A DNA stretch of 55,331 nt from an uncultured Lachnospiraceae bacterium (GCA_947167155.1 CAMVHB010000010.1:1-55331); one strand, 5' to 3'; numbered from the stretch's first letter, positions 7,934-17,511 are shown. Numbers and translations are program-made. Notes: a model not told the origin generated them from the sequence alone.

Positions 7934-8877
7934 AAGTGATATTTATGGGAACCCCCGACTTCGCGTCAAACATACTTTCAGACCTGAGCAGACAGCATGA
8001 GATAGTCCTTTGCGTGACTCAGCCCGACAAGGAGAGCGGGAGAGGAAAGGATATCCATTTCTCCCCTGTCAAGCAGTTTGCGATCGAACACGATATCCCT
8101 GTATATCAGCCTGCGAAGATCAGGTCAGAAGAAGCAACGGAGCGCCTTTCAGATATCGATGCCGACATCATCGTTGTTGCTGCATTCGGGCAGATCCTTC
8201 CAAAGGAGATCCTTTTTATGAAGCGCTTCGGAGCAGTAAATATCCACGCTTCTCTGCTTCCGAAATACCGCGGTGCATCGCCCATACAGTGGGCGATATT
8301 GAACGGCGACGAGTTTACCGGAATTACCACAATGCAGATGGGAGAAGGACTTGACGACGGCGACATCCTTCTTCAGGAAAAGACGAGGATAGAAGCAAAC
8401 GAGACCGGCGGTTCTCTTTTTGAAAAGCTTTCTGAGATCGGCGGTCGCCTCATAAACGAGACCCTTGACGGCCTTTCAAACGGTACCATCAAAAGAAGAC
8501 CGCAGGAAAATGAGTCTGCTACAAAGGTTGGTCTTATCACAAAGGATATGGGGCATATTGATTTCACGAAAAGCGCTTTTGATATCGAAAGGATGATAAG
8601 GGCCTTCAACCCCTGGCCTTCCGCGTACTCAAGACTTTCGAACAAGGTTGTGAAGTTCTGGAGTGCAAAGGCCTCGGAAAGTCTCCCTTCCGACCTGATA
8701 AAGGAAGGCGAAAAACTATCAAAAGGCGAAATAATAAGGTACCACGACACACTTTATGTAAAGACAGGCTTTGGTTATCTCATGCCCGAAGTCATTCAGC
8801 TCGAGGGCAAAAAGAGGATGGCGGTTTCGGATTTTCTGAGAGGTCATGAGATAAAGACAGGTGAGTTCTTTGTCTGA
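7930..8877 (+). CDS. fmt: Methionyl-tRNA formyltransferase
   Basis: This enzyme (315 aa) transfers a formyl group from 10-formyl-tetrahydrofolate to initiator Met-tRNA. The N-terminal MGTPDFA motif, the catalytic-region segment HASLLPKYRGASPIQW and the downstream aspartate of the DDGDILLQ segment are all present. The C-terminal half is the tRNA-binding domain. Length is usual for the family. It overlaps def by four bases and rsmB by about 10-17 bases, so translation of the three is probably coupled. Confidence 0.96.
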   Translation: MKVIFMGTPDFASNILSDLSRQHEIVLCVTQPDKESGRGKDIHFSPVKQFAIEHDIPVYQPAKIRSEEATERLSDIDADIIVVAAFGQILPKEILFMKRFGAVNIHASLLPKYRGASPIQWAILNGDEFTGITTMQMGEGLDDGDILLQEKTRIEANETGGSLFEKLSEIGGRLINETLDGLSNGTIKRRPQENESATKVGLITKDMGHIDFTKSAFDIERMIRAFNPWPSAYSRLSNKVVKFWSAKASESLPSDLIKEGEKLSKGEIIRYHDTLYVKTGFGYLMPEVIQLEGKKRMAVSDFLRGHEIKTGEFFV

Positions 8878-10129
8878 AAAATACAATGACAGATTTATGG
8901 TCTATGATGCCCTTTTTTCCTACCTAAGGGGAGAAAGGGTGCCTTCATCTTCATTCATCAATCTTTCTCTGTCACATCTTCTTTCAACGGAATATGTGAT
9001 AGGCCGTCTTTCAAGTGTTCCCTTAAAGAAGATCAAAAAACCTGTTCTTGCCGCCCTCACAGGCGCGATTTCCGAGCTCCTTTTTTCAGAGGAACCGGAT
9101 GACTTTGCGATCTGCGACAGCGCGGTAGCCTATGTGAAAAAAAGAGGTCTCGGCGGTCTCTCCGGTTTCACCAATGCTATCGTAAGAAGAACGGTAAGAG
9201 AAAAAGAGAGTCTTCTGAAAGAGATCGAAACCTCAACTGACAGTGAGATACGCTTCTCACTCCCGCACCTCATAGCCGGATCACTTTCAAATGACTACGG
9301 CTCAAAAAAGGCCGAACTCATTGCCGGATCCTTCTTTAAAAAGCGCTGTACCCACCTCTTCATCCCCGGACTTTTGGAAGCGCCCGAAAATACCATAGAG
9401 AGTCTTTCAAAGAAAGGCTTCTTCCTTAAAAAAGACGACTCCAAACTTGAGGGCTACTATCTTGAAAGATCAACCGAAGGATACTCCATAGTTTCCTCAG
9501 ACGAATTCCAAAGGGGACTTGTCTACCTTATGGACCGTTCCTCCATGGCCCCTGCTGAAGGCTTCCTTTCCATCAAAGACAGCCTTCCCCAAAAGCCCGA
9601 TATTCTTGATCTTTGCGCAGCCCCCGGCGGGAAAAGCATGACAGTCGCGGCTATCATGGATGATGCTTCAAACATAGTATCCTGCGATATTTCGGAGGAA
9701 AAGGTGGCTCTTATCCGTGAAAACACTGAGCGCCTTCATATGATTTCCATCAAAACCCGCACAAATGACGCTACAGTCTTCAACCCCGACTTCAAAGACC
9801 GCTTCGATCTCGTACTCTGCGATGTCCCCTGTTCGGGTTTTGGCGTCATAGGGAGAAAGCCGACGATCCGCTACCGCCACAATGAAGACTCTCTTAACAG
9901 CCTCATCTCTCTTCAGAAAAAGATAGTTGAAAATGCCGCATCCTATGTCAGAAAAGGCGGCTTCCTCATCTACTCGACATGTACACTCAGAAAGGCTGAA
10001 AACGAAGATATGGTGGATCATCTCAGGGAAACAGTCCCGGACATCCATGAAATCTCAAACAAAACCTTCTTCCCCGATGAAGGAGACCGGGACGGCTTTT
10101 TTGTATCGCTCCTCAAAAAAGGAGAATAA
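8861..10129 (+). CDS. rsmB: 16S rRNA (cytosine-967 C5) methyltransferase
   Basis: RsmB (up to 422 aa) methylates C967 of 16S rRNA with S-adenosylmethionine. A NusB-like helical N-terminal domain is followed by the Rossmann methyltransferase with DLCAAPGGKSM, CDVPCSGFG (catalytic Cys region) and YSTCTL. Two starts are possible: GTG at 8861, or TTG at 8870, which has AGGTGAG at a better distance. The second would shorten the protein by three residues. Both lie inside the end of fmt. The stop codon overlaps the start of rlmN by one base. Confidence 0.94.
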   Translation: MSSLSEKYNDRFMVYDALFSYLRGERVPSSSFINLSLSHLLSTEYVIGRLSSVPLKKIKKPVLAALTGAISELLFSEEPDDFAICDSAVAYVKKRGLGGLSGFTNAIVRRTVREKESLLKEIETSTDSEIRFSLPHLIAGSLSNDYGSKKAELIAGSFFKKRCTHLFIPGLLEAPENTIESLSKKGFFLKKDDSKLEGYYLERSTEGYSIVSSDEFQRGLVYLMDRSSMAPAEGFLSIKDSLPQKPDILDLCAAPGGKSMTVAAIMDDASNIVSCDISEEKVALIRENTERLHMISIKTRTNDATVFNPDFKDRFDLVLCDVPCSGFGVIGRKPTIRYRHNEDSLNSLISLQKKIVENAASYVRKGGFLIYSTCTLRKAENEDMVDHLRETVPDIHEISNKTFFPDEGDRDGFFVSLLKKGE

Positions 10130-11163
10130 TGATGACAGATATATTATCAATGACTTATGAAGAGCTTTCATCATATGTGACAAACGTCCTTACAGAAAAG
10201 CGCTTCAGAGCAGATCAGATCTTCACCTGGCTCCACCAAAGAAGGGTGAAAACTTTCGATGAAATGACCGATCTCTCAAAGTCCCTCCGGGATCGCCTTT
10301 CAAAAGAAGCCTTTATCACTTCCCCGAAGATCATCAAAAAGCTTTCCTCAAAGCTTGACGGAACGATCAAATATCTTTTTGAAATGGCAGACGGTGAAAA
10401 GATAGAGACTGTCCTTATGCGATACAAAACCGGTCTGTCAGTGTGTCTTTCAACCGAAGCCGGCTGCCCGATGGGGTGTAAGTTCTGCGCCTCCGCGATC
10501 AACGGGAAATCAAGAAACCTTACGAGCGGCGAGATACTCTCGGAACTCTACGAGATAGAGGATGACACAAATGAGCGCGTGAGCCATGCGGTCCTGATGG
10601 GAACGGGCGAGCCTCTCGACAATTACGATAATGTCATAGCCTTCCTTCACATCGTTTCCGACAGAAGAGGACAGGACATGTCCCTTCGAAATATCTCACT
10701 CTCAACCTGCGGTATAGTGCCCAATATCAAAAGGCTTGCGGGAGAAGGCCTCCCCATTACGCTTGCCCTTTCCCTTCATTCCCCGATCCAGAAGGAAAGA
10801 GAAAAGATAATGCCGATAGCAAAGGTCTATCCGCTTGACAGCGTGATGGAAGCCTGCCGTTATTATTTTGAAAAGACAAAGAGAAGGGTTACGCTTGAGT
10901 ACTCCCTTATGAAAGGGGTAAATGACAGGGACATTGATATCGAAGCGCTTTCAGATCTGATAAACGGCTTTCCCTTTCATGTGAACCTGATCCCCGTAAA
11001 TCCCGTGAAAGAGGCTCCTTTCAAGGCTCCCGGACGGTCAGAAGTCCTTAATTTCAGAAAAAAAGTTGAAAAGTGCGGGATAAATGTTACTATTAGGAGA
11101 GAACTGGGTCGGGACATTGAGGGTAGCTGCGGACAGCTTCGGAATGCTCCTGCCCCGTACTGA
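10129..11163 (+). CDS. rlmN: Dual-specificity 23S rRNA/tRNA adenine-C2 methyltransferase
   Basis: RlmN (344 aa) is a radical-SAM enzyme that methylates A2503 of 23S rRNA and A37 of some tRNAs. The iron-sulfur cluster cysteines are in CPMGCKFC (113, 117, 120). Cys106 and Cys334 (in SCGQLR) occupy the places of the two mechanistic cysteines of E. coli RlmN. MGTGEPLDNYDNV is the family's GEP motif. The ATG at 10129 or the next ATG at 10132 may be used; GGAG lies just before. It sits in the same operon and abuts prpC. Confidence 0.96.
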   Translation: MMTDILSMTYEELSSYVTNVLTEKRFRADQIFTWLHQRRVKTFDEMTDLSKSLRDRLSKEAFITSPKIIKKLSSKLDGTIKYLFEMADGEKIETVLMRYKTGLSVCLSTEAGCPMGCKFCASAINGKSRNLTSGEILSELYEIEDDTNERVSHAVLMGTGEPLDNYDNVIAFLHIVSDRRGQDMSLRNISLSTCGIVPNIKRLAGEGLPITLALSLHSPIQKEREKIMPIAKVYPLDSVMEACRYYFEKTKRRVTLEYSLMKGVNDRDIDIEALSDLINGFPFHVNLIPVNPVKEAPFKAPGRSEVLNFRKKVEKCGINVTIRRELGRDIEGSCGQLRNAPAPY

Positions 11164-11177
11164 TGAAAGGAAGACAG

Positions 11178-11930
11178 ATGATCTTTTACGGGCTTACCGA
11201 CAAAGGAAGAATGAGGCCGCAGAATGAGGATTTTCTTTTTGCGTCCGACCTTCCCGTCGGCGGACTTCCCAATCTTTTTGCAGTTGCAGACGGGATGGGA
11301 GGTCACAACGCGGGAGAGTACGCCTCTGAATGCGCCATAGAAGCGATCCTTGAGTCCCTTCGACTTGGAAACGAGAAGGACTGCATCAAGGCGCTTTCTG
11401 CTGCGGTCACCTTCGCGAACGAAAGGGTTTATGATATCGGGGCAAAGGATCCTTCGAAAGCCGGTATGGGCACAACCATAGTCTGCGCCGTTTTTGAAGG
11501 CGATATCCTCACCGTGATGAATGTCGGCGACAGCCGGCTTTACGCGGCGGGGAAGGATTTCATACGCCTTGTCACCCGCGACCATTCCGTTGTTGAGGAA
11601 CTTGTCCGTATAGGCGCCCTTACCGAGGAGGCTGCGGAGTTCCACAAGGACAGGCACAAGATAACGAGGGCCGTCGGAGCCGAAAGAAGGGTGGTCCCGG
11701 ACTTCTTCACCGTGGATATGAAAAAGGAGGGTATATCACAGATCCTCCTTTGCACGGACGGTCTTTCAAACGAGCTTACAGGCGAGGAGCTCTTTTCCAT
11801 AATGAAGGCTCCTCTTCCCATAAAGGAAAGGGCGAAGCGCCTGGTTTTTGAAGCGAACGAGAACCACGGCGCCGACAATATCACAGCGCTCATAGTAGAG
11901 CCATATAGTGAGGTGGATTACAATGGATAA
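11178..11930 (+). CDS. prpC: PP2C-type Ser/Thr protein phosphatase
   Basis: PrpC/Stp (250 aa) dephosphorylates proteins phosphorylated by PrkC. It has the metal-binding motifs of PPM phosphatases: TDKGRMRPQNED at the start, VADGMGGH, MNVGDSRLY, and the final GADNIT. I start it at 11178 because AAGGAAG lies six bases before, and because family members begin directly with the TDxGxxRxxNED segment. An earlier ATG at 11163 would add five residues. It overlaps prkC by eight bases, the usual phosphatase-kinase pair. Confidence 0.94.
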   Translation: MIFYGLTDKGRMRPQNEDFLFASDLPVGGLPNLFAVADGMGGHNAGEYASECAIEAILESLRLGNEKDCIKALSAAVTFANERVYDIGAKDPSKAGMGTTIVCAVFEGDILTVMNVGDSRLYAAGKDFIRLVTRDHSVVEELVRIGALTEEAAEFHKDRHKITRAVGAERRVVPDFFTVDMKKEGISQILLCTDGLSNELTGEELFSIMKAPLPIKERAKRLVFEANENHGADNITALIVEPYSEVDYNG

Positions 11931-14337
11931 TTCTATCAGCATTCCAAACGGTACTCTCCTGCAGAACCGCTACGAGATCCTTGACAAGGTAGGAACAGGC
12001 GGGATGAGCGATGTTTATCTTGCTCATGATAAGGCACTTAACCGTCAGGTAGCTGTCAAGGTACTGAAGACCGAGTTTGCAGAGGACAAGACCTTTGTCA
12101 CGAAGTTCCGGGCAGAGGCCCAGAGCGCCGCAAACCTTGAGCATCCGAACATCGTGAGTATCTATGATGTGGGATCGGAGGGCGCCCTTTATTACATCGT
12201 CATGGAATATGTAGAGGGCATTACCTTAAAGACCTATATCTCAAAAAAGGGACAGCTCACGTACAATGAAGCACTCTCCATTGCGATACAGGTCGGCCGC
12301 GGGATCGAATCCGCGCACAACAAGGGCATAGTCCACCGCGACATCAAGCCGCAGAACATCATTATCTCAAAAGAGGGTAATGTCAAGGTCATGGACTTTG
12401 GTATTGCCCGCGCCGCTTCCTCAAATACAATAAGTGCCGAGCTCATGGGCTCTGTACATTATGCCTCCCCCGAACAGGCGAGGTCCGGTTATGTCACCTT
12501 TACGAGCGATATCTATTCACTCGGTATAGTGATGTATGAGATGGTGACGGGGCGTGTTCCCTATGACGGCGACACTGCGGTATCAATAGCTATTCAGCAT
12601 ATCCAAAGCGAGATGGTGCCGCCTTCGGCCTATGCTCCCGAACTTCCGACTGCGGTTGAGAGGATCATCCAAAAAGCCACAATGAAGAGTCAGGACAGGC
12701 GTTATCAGACCATGTCCGATATGCTTGTCGACCTGAAGAAAGCTCTCATCACTCCCGATGCAGATTTTGTGGTGATCCCCGAAGCTGAAAATCCGGGTCT
12801 TTCCGACACAAAGATAATAACCGAAGAGGAGCTTCGCGAGATCCAGGAAAAGACAGCAGAAAACTCCATGGAGGACAATATGTCTCCCCGGAGCAAAAAC
12901 GGCTCTCAGAAGTCAAAGAAGAACAAGAACCAAAAGCCGAGAGAGGTGAGCAAAAAGACTGACTCCGATGATGACATGGCAGTTGCCGCTGCAACGGGAG
13001 CAGCTGCAGCAGGTGTTTCGGCCGCCGCTGCTGCTTCATCGGCTGAGAGGGCAAAGGCAAAACCTTCCTCATCCTTTGATGAAGTAAGGAGCAACTCAAA
13101 CAGGGCCCAGTCAAATCATCCTTTGAAGGATGATCCTCTTTCAGCAGGGAAAAAGCCCTCAAAAGGCAAAGAATATGATGACGACCTTGATGATGACGAT
13201 ACCGACAACCCCCGTCTTGACAGGATAATGACCTTCCTTGGTATAGCAGCGGCAGTTGTTATCGCTGCGATAGTTCTGGTCCTCCTGGTCCAGGTCTTTG
13301 GACCCAGGGGAGGCGGCAAGGCAAATCAGAACAGCTCTGCGGCTTCAAGTTCACAAGCGTCCTCAGCAACATCAAATTCAGCCTCTTCAGCCAAAGCTTC
13401 ATCCGCGGAAGATACTGAGGATGTGAAGGTTCCTTCTCTTCTCGGAAAGACCGTTAATGAAGTCAAGAAGGTGCTTTCAGATCTTCACCTCGGCTTCAAG
13501 GACGGAGGCGAGACCTCTTCGGAGAAGTATGAAAAGGGACAGGCCTGCGCCCAGACTCCGAACGACGGCGTAACTGTAAAGAGGAATTCCCAGGTCACGG
13601 TAGTCTTTTCTTCCGGCGTTGGCGACATAGAGATTCCTTCCGTGAAAGGCTATGATGAAGCAAATGCGATAAAGACTCTGGAGGATGCGGGCTTCAAGTA
13701 TTCCCGCACCTACAGCTTCTCGTCCACCGTTCCTCAGGGCAAGGTCATCTCGCAGCGTCCGTCCACGAAAGCAAAGAAGGGTGATGTCATTACCCTTGAG
13801 ATAAGCCAGGGCGTTGAGACTATCAGAGTACCGTCCCTTAAGGGACTTACTATAGATGAAGCGAGACACGCTCTTGAGGAAAAGGGGCTTGCCCTCGGTG
13901 AGGAAACAAGCGAGTTCTCGGATTCAGTCGAGGCAGGAAAGATAATATCCCATACGCCCGCGGCGAATGTCTACGCAAATGCAGGAGATGCCGTAAATAT
14001 CGTGATCAGCAAGGGACAGGAGGAGATCCTCTACACCTTCTCAAGGAGCATCGAGTCGATCGATGATGTGACTACGGAATATACACTTACCGATGCAAAC
14101 GGTGAAGAGCTTGGAACCTGGAAGGTAGAAGCAGGAGGGTCGCAGACCATCAATGTTTCCGGCATCAAGACAGAGAACGGTACACTTCGATGGAAGACGA
14201 TCCCGCCTACGACTCCTTCGACTCCTTCGTCTTCAGCCGACAGCTCCGGCTCCTCATCCGGTGAAGAACCTGAGCCTCCCACCCCTGTAGCACCGAAGAC
14301 CGGTGCCGAGGGCGTGACCTTCACGAGACAGTCCTGA
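11923..14337 (+). CDS. prkC: PASTA-domain Ser/Thr protein kinase
   Basis: PrkC/Stk1 (804 aa) is a single-pass membrane kinase that senses peptidoglycan fragments. The cytosolic kinase domain has catalytic Lys46, HRDIKPQN at 138-145 and DFG at 158-160. A long acidic, Ala- and Ser-rich linker follows, then one membrane helix at about 435-460. Outside are three clear PASTA domains (starting near 501, 568 and 633), a fourth region that no longer matches PASTA well, and a Ser/Pro-rich end. The ATG at 11923 has GAGGTGG upstream. The alanine run near 353-373 and the Ser-rich stretch after the helix are low-complexity. Confidence 0.95.
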   Translation: MDNSISIPNGTLLQNRYEILDKVGTGGMSDVYLAHDKALNRQVAVKVLKTEFAEDKTFVTKFRAEAQSAANLEHPNIVSIYDVGSEGALYYIVMEYVEGITLKTYISKKGQLTYNEALSIAIQVGRGIESAHNKGIVHRDIKPQNIIISKEGNVKVMDFGIARAASSNTISAELMGSVHYASPEQARSGYVTFTSDIYSLGIVMYEMVTGRVPYDGDTAVSIAIQHIQSEMVPPSAYAPELPTAVERIIQKATMKSQDRRYQTMSDMLVDLKKALITPDADFVVIPEAENPGLSDTKIITEEELREIQEKTAENSMEDNMSPRSKNGSQKSKKNKNQKPREVSKKTDSDDDMAVAAATGAAAAGVSAAAAASSAERAKAKPSSSFDEVRSNSNRAQSNHPLKDDPLSAGKKPSKGKEYDDDLDDDDTDNPRLDRIMTFLGIAAAVVIAAIVLVLLVQVFGPRGGGKANQNSSAASSSQASSATSNSASSAKASSAEDTEDVKVPSLLGKTVNEVKKVLSDLHLGFKDGGETSSEKYEKGQACAQTPNDGVTVKRNSQVTVVFSSGVGDIEIPSVKGYDEANAIKTLEDAGFKYSRTYSFSSTVPQGKVISQRPSTKAKKGDVITLEISQGVETIRVPSLKGLTIDEARHALEEKGLALGEETSEFSDSVEAGKIISHTPAANVYANAGDAVNIVISKGQEEILYTFSRSIESIDDVTTEYTLTDANGEELGTWKVEAGGSQTINVSGIKTENGTLRWKTIPPTTPSTPSSSADSSGSSSGEEPEPPTPVAPKTGAEGVTFTRQS

Positions 14338-14343
14338 AAAGGA

Positions 14344-15249
14344 ATGACAGGGAGAATAATCAAAGAATCAGCCGGTTTTTACTATGTGATACCGAGCGCA
14401 CCATCGTTTGGCAGAGATATCTATCTTTGCCGGGCCAGGGGGATATTCAGAAAAAAGAACCAGCGCCCGGCGGTGGGGGATGTCGTTGAATTCTCACTTA
14501 CGGGCACGAAAGACGTGGAGGGCTCGGTTGATGAGATCAGGGAGAGGAAAAATCTCCTGTTCCGGCCGCCTGTTTCGAATGTAGACAGGGTCCTTATAGT
14601 CTTTTCAGGCTCAGATCCCGCGCCGAATCTGCTTCTTCTTGACAGGCTCTTGGTTGCCATGAAAATGAAGGAGATACAGGCAGCGATCTGCATCAACAAG
14701 GCCGATATCACGGAGGATCCGCTCCTTTCAGAGATCACGGAGACGTACGAAAATGCGTCTTACCCTGTCTTTATCACATCAGCAAAGGAAAATAATGGGC
14801 GAAAAGCACTCCTTTCCTTCATGAAAGGCACTTTGACAGCGCTTGTCGGCCCCTCGGGAGTCGGAAAGTCGACGATCATGAACATGCTGACAAAAAAAGA
14901 TCTTGCAAAGACAGGAGAGGTCGCAAAAAAGACCGGTCAGGGAAAGCAGACCACAAGGACATCTGAAATCTATGTGATAGATGATGTTGAGAACACTTAT
15001 GTCATGGATACCCCCGGCTTTTCAGCTTTTGACATAAGTGACCTTGATGAAAGGGAGCTCTTTCATTATTTTCCCGAGATGGAAAGAGAAAACGGAAAGT
15101 GCTTTTTCACAGGCTGCGTTCATATGGAGGAGCCTGAGGAAAAATGCGCCGTAAAAGCCGCCCGGAAGAAGGGGCTCATTTCAAAGAGCCGTTATCAAAA
15201 CTACAGGACTATATTTTCGGATTTAAGGTCGAAAAGGAGCTTTAGATGA
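14344..15249 (+). CDS. rsgA: Small-subunit ribosome biogenesis GTPase
   Basis: RsgA (301 aa) is a circularly permuted GTPase that helps late 30S maturation. An OB fold (residues 1-70) is followed by NKAD (118-121), then the P-loop GPSGVGKST (169-177), the order expected after permutation. DTPG and the zinc motif CFFTGCVHMEEPEEKC follow. The ATG at 14344 is right after AAAAGG, which is unusually close, so translation may depend on coupling with prkC, whose stop is six bases upstream. It overlaps rpe by four bases. Confidence 0.95.
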   Translation: MTGRIIKESAGFYYVIPSAPSFGRDIYLCRARGIFRKKNQRPAVGDVVEFSLTGTKDVEGSVDEIRERKNLLFRPPVSNVDRVLIVFSGSDPAPNLLLLDRLLVAMKMKEIQAAICINKADITEDPLLSEITETYENASYPVFITSAKENNGRKALLSFMKGTLTALVGPSGVGKSTIMNMLTKKDLAKTGEVAKKTGQGKQTTRTSEIYVIDDVENTYVMDTPGFSAFDISDLDERELFHYFPEMERENGKCFFTGCVHMEEPEEKCAVKAARKKGLISKSRYQNYRTIFSDLRSKRSFR

Positions 15250-15905
15250 ATTGTCTTTCACCTTCCATACTTTCAGCGGATTTCGCTCATCTCGGGGACC
15301 AGATCACGGAGATTGACGAGGCCGGAGCACAGTATGTCCATATTGACGTCATGGACGGGCTTTTCGTGCCGCAGATCAGCATAGGTCTCCCGGTATTAAA
15401 GTCGATAAGACCGATCACGGAAAGGCTTCTTGACGTTCACCTGATGATAGAGGATCCCGACAGGTATATAGAGGATTTCGTGAAGGCGGGAGCCGATATA
15501 GTGACTGTCCACGCCGAAGCCGCAAGACACCTTGATCGGACGATAGCAAAGATCAAGGAGGCGGGCGCCATGGCGGGCATTGCATTAAATCCCGCAACAC
15601 CGCTCTCGGTTCTTGACTATGTCCTGCCGCAGTGTGATATGGTCCTGATCATGTCCGTAAATCCGGGCTTTGGTGGTCAGAAATTCATACCCTATACGAT
15701 TGAGAAACTTTTGAGCCTCAAAAAGATGATAAAGTCCCGCTCACTCTCAACAGATGTGGAAGTTGATGGCGGAGTCAACCTTGAGAACGCGTCCAGAATC
15801 CTTGATGCGGGAGCAAATATCCTCGTTGCGGGAAGCGCTGTATTTTCAAATGAGACGGGATCGATCACAGACAATGTGAGAGCTTTCTTAAAACTCCTCG
15901 AATGA
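15246..15905 (+). CDS. rpe: Ribulose-phosphate 3-epimerase
   Basis: Rpe (219 aa) interconverts ribulose-5-phosphate and xylulose-5-phosphate in the pentose phosphate pathway. The TIM-barrel motifs are clear: SPSILSADFAHLG, VHIDVMDGLFVPQ, HLMIEDP, MSVNPGFGGQ and VDGGV near the phosphate site. It is the last gene of the priA operon order. Its 3' end overlaps the convergent 96-residue gene by 18 bp, and I see no terminator between them. Confidence 0.96.
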   Translation: MNCLSPSILSADFAHLGDQITEIDEAGAQYVHIDVMDGLFVPQISIGLPVLKSIRPITERLLDVHLMIEDPDRYIEDFVKAGADIVTVHAEAARHLDRTIAKIKEAGAMAGIALNPATPLSVLDYVLPQCDMVLIMSVNPGFGGQKFIPYTIEKLLSLKKMIKSRSLSTDVEVDGGVNLENASRILDAGANILVAGSAVFSNETGSITDNVRAFLKLLE

Positions 15906-16178
15906 TCCCTCATTCAGTTTTTCAGCTTCGCAGTTCAGAAAATCCGTCATATCAAGAAAGCCCTGTTCGCTATAGGGCTCTTCGTGATATTTCTTTTTCT
16001 CATCGGGAGTGTTTTCGGACGAGAAAGGTCCGGGAAAGTAAGTAGCAAGAAGAAGAGGGGCTTCCCCCTCTTTTGCTTTCTTTTCAAGTATGTAATTCAT
16101 CTGCCCTATGCTCCCCGTGAAGCGGGACTTTTCATAGAAGCCCATGGAGAGCAGGTCTTTGCGTAAAAGCTTTTTCAT
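15888..16178 (-). CDS. Hypothetical protein (96 aa)
   Basis: The 96-residue product is not recognised. It is charged, with a basic N-terminus (MKKLLRKDLL), a central hydrophobic stretch APLLLATYFPGPF, and an acidic end. No signal peptide or membrane helix is evident. It begins five bases after the stop of the secreted CAP-protein gene on the same strand, so it is probably the second gene of that unit. There is no strong ribosome-binding site. The overlap of its end with rpe is unusual and lowers confidence slightly. Confidence 0.55.
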   Translation of the reverse strand: MKKLLRKDLLSMGFYEKSRFTGSIGQMNYILEKKAKEGEAPLLLATYFPGPFSSENTPDEKKKYHEEPYSEQGFLDMTDFLNCEAEKLNEGSFEEF

Positions 16179-16183
16179 TATTT

Positions 16184-17158
16184 TCAGTTCAAAGCCGCAA
16201 ATTCCATTACCCAGTAATATTTGTATGCTCTGTCGTGCCCTTTTGGAACTGCCGTCGGATCAAACCAGAGCGAGATCCCCACATCCGTGAAGTCGGGGTC
16301 GAGAAGGTTCTGATGGTTCTTTAAGGATGAGCGAAAGTCCAAAAGGGCTTCCTCAACAGTGCTCTGTCCCGCCGCTATATTTTCACCTATCGCCCATGCA
16401 CTGAGCCCGAACATTTCGAAGTCTTCAAATGAGGTCCTTCTTGAGAGCCCGGGCCGAAGGTGCGAAAAATCTGTCGTCAGCTCCTTTGAACGCATGAAGG
16501 CCAGATCCAGAAGACGGGGGTTTGCGTTAAGAGGCGAAAGCCCGGCCCCAACCCGCTCCCTGTTTATATCTGAAATTACGGCATCGGTCACATGTATCCA
16601 ACGGCCAAAGGATATGGTCTCATCAAAGGGATCCTTTCCCGGACCCGCCGCATAAAGCTTTATACCCTCGCCTTCCCAGCCGACATCCTCTGTGAGCCAC
16701 TTATCCTCATCCGGATTTACGGTGTAATTGTGATTTCCGGTCAGGCGGAAGGGGGCGTACTCTCTGTATATCGGGATCGTCTTCCCGTCATCGGAATAAA
16801 AGGCTATCTTTTCATCATGCCAGCCCAGTGAGACAAGATATCGGTATTCATAGCGGTCGAGAGTATAGAGGTGATCTCCGCTGTTTGGATTGTAGACCCT
16901 GTATACGGGAGACTTCGACTCCTTCGGTGCCATCCATCCCACACCTTCATAGAGCCAGCCCACTGAGGAAATAAGGGCAGCCTCCTCTTCGTTTGTTGTA
17001 TAGAAGTGCTCGCCCGAGTTCTTGTTGTACAGCCGGAATACGGCAACAGAGTCGCTTTCCGATGCTGCAAATGAGCGGTTTTCATTCAATACAGGTGTTA
17101 TGCAAAGTGAAAACAGAAGAAGGACTGCTACAGGCCTTTTCGATCGAGGTGATCTCAT
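16184..17158 (-). CDS. Secreted DUF5648-repeat protein with CAP domain
   Basis: The product (324 aa) starts with a signal peptide (basic N-terminus, VAVLLLFSLCITPVL, cleavage likely near residue 32). Three DUF5648-type units follow, each with an R-x-Y-N-x-N-SGEHFYTT-like motif and a GW pair. Residues about 190-324 form a CAP/SCP-PR1 domain, with INRERVGAGLSPLN, the histidine in FSHLRPG, and GENIAAGQ. The domain's function in bacteria is mostly unknown; the repeats are thought to act at the cell surface. It is a sibling of the proteins at 39072 and 41306. No membrane anchor or sorting signal is visible, so it is probably released or held by the repeats. Confidence 0.85.
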   Translation of the reverse strand: MRSPRSKRPVAVLLLFSLCITPVLNENRSFAASESDSVAVFRLYNKNSGEHFYTTNEEEAALISSVGWLYEGVGWMAPKESKSPVYRVYNPNSGDHLYTLDRYEYRYLVSLGWHDEKIAFYSDDGKTIPIYREYAPFRLTGNHNYTVNPDEDKWLTEDVGWEGEGIKLYAAGPGKDPFDETISFGRWIHVTDAVISDINRERVGAGLSPLNANPRLLDLAFMRSKELTTDFSHLRPGLSRRTSFEDFEMFGLSAWAIGENIAAGQSTVEEALLDFRSSLKNHQNLLDPDFTDVGISLWFDPTAVPKGHDRAYKYYWVMEFAALN

Positions 17159-17183
17159 CTAAGCTTCCTCTCCGTCAAAAAAC

Positions 17184-17212
17184 TTGAAGTTATCCGAAAC
17201 TTCGTTTAATAT
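17184..17212 (+). promoter_or_regulatory. Promoter with an inverted repeat between -35 and -10
   Basis: TTGAAG (17184-17189) and TAATAT (17207-17212) are 17 bp apart. A perfect inverted repeat GAAGTT/AACTTC (17186-17191 and 17198-17203) overlaps the -35 and spacer, the usual place for a repressor operator. It drives the small gene at 17252. Confidence 0.5.
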
Positions 17213-17251
17213 AGCACAAGGTTTTTTTTATTGAAAGATAGGAAGTGCGAT

Positions 17252-17509
17252 TTGGAAAAGAAACTCAAGACCGACATGACCGCGGAAGACTACATGATGA
17301 ACTTCCTCGACGAGGACGATTTCGCCGGGAAGTACGAGATCCTTGAAAACATGGAAGGCTGCGAGGGCATTACGGACATTATCATTGACAATATGGCCTC
17401 CTCCCTTGACTTCGTGATCAAGGAAGGAAGCATAGATTCCCGTTTTGAGGAACTCAAGAACTGCGTCCGCACCCGGGCGAAGTATGAGACCCTGCGCCTC
17501 CGGCGCTGA
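17252..17509 (+). CDS. Small acidic hypothetical protein (85 aa)
   Basis: I do not recognise this soluble, acidic protein. It has MTAEDYMMNFLDEDDFAGKY near the start and a basic C-terminal end (RTRAKYETLRLRR). I choose the TTG at 17252 because AGGAAG precedes it by about seven bases; a TTG at 17231 and an ATG at 17276 are alternatives. It is preceded by a good promoter with an operator-like repeat and ends three bases from the convergent CYTH gene. The reading frame and signals suggest a real gene, but the function is unknown. Confidence 0.6.
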   Translation: MEKKLKTDMTAEDYMMNFLDEDDFAGKYEILENMEGCEGITDIIIDNMASSLDFVIKEGSIDSRFEELKNCVRTRAKYETLRLRR

Positions 17510-17511
17510 GA

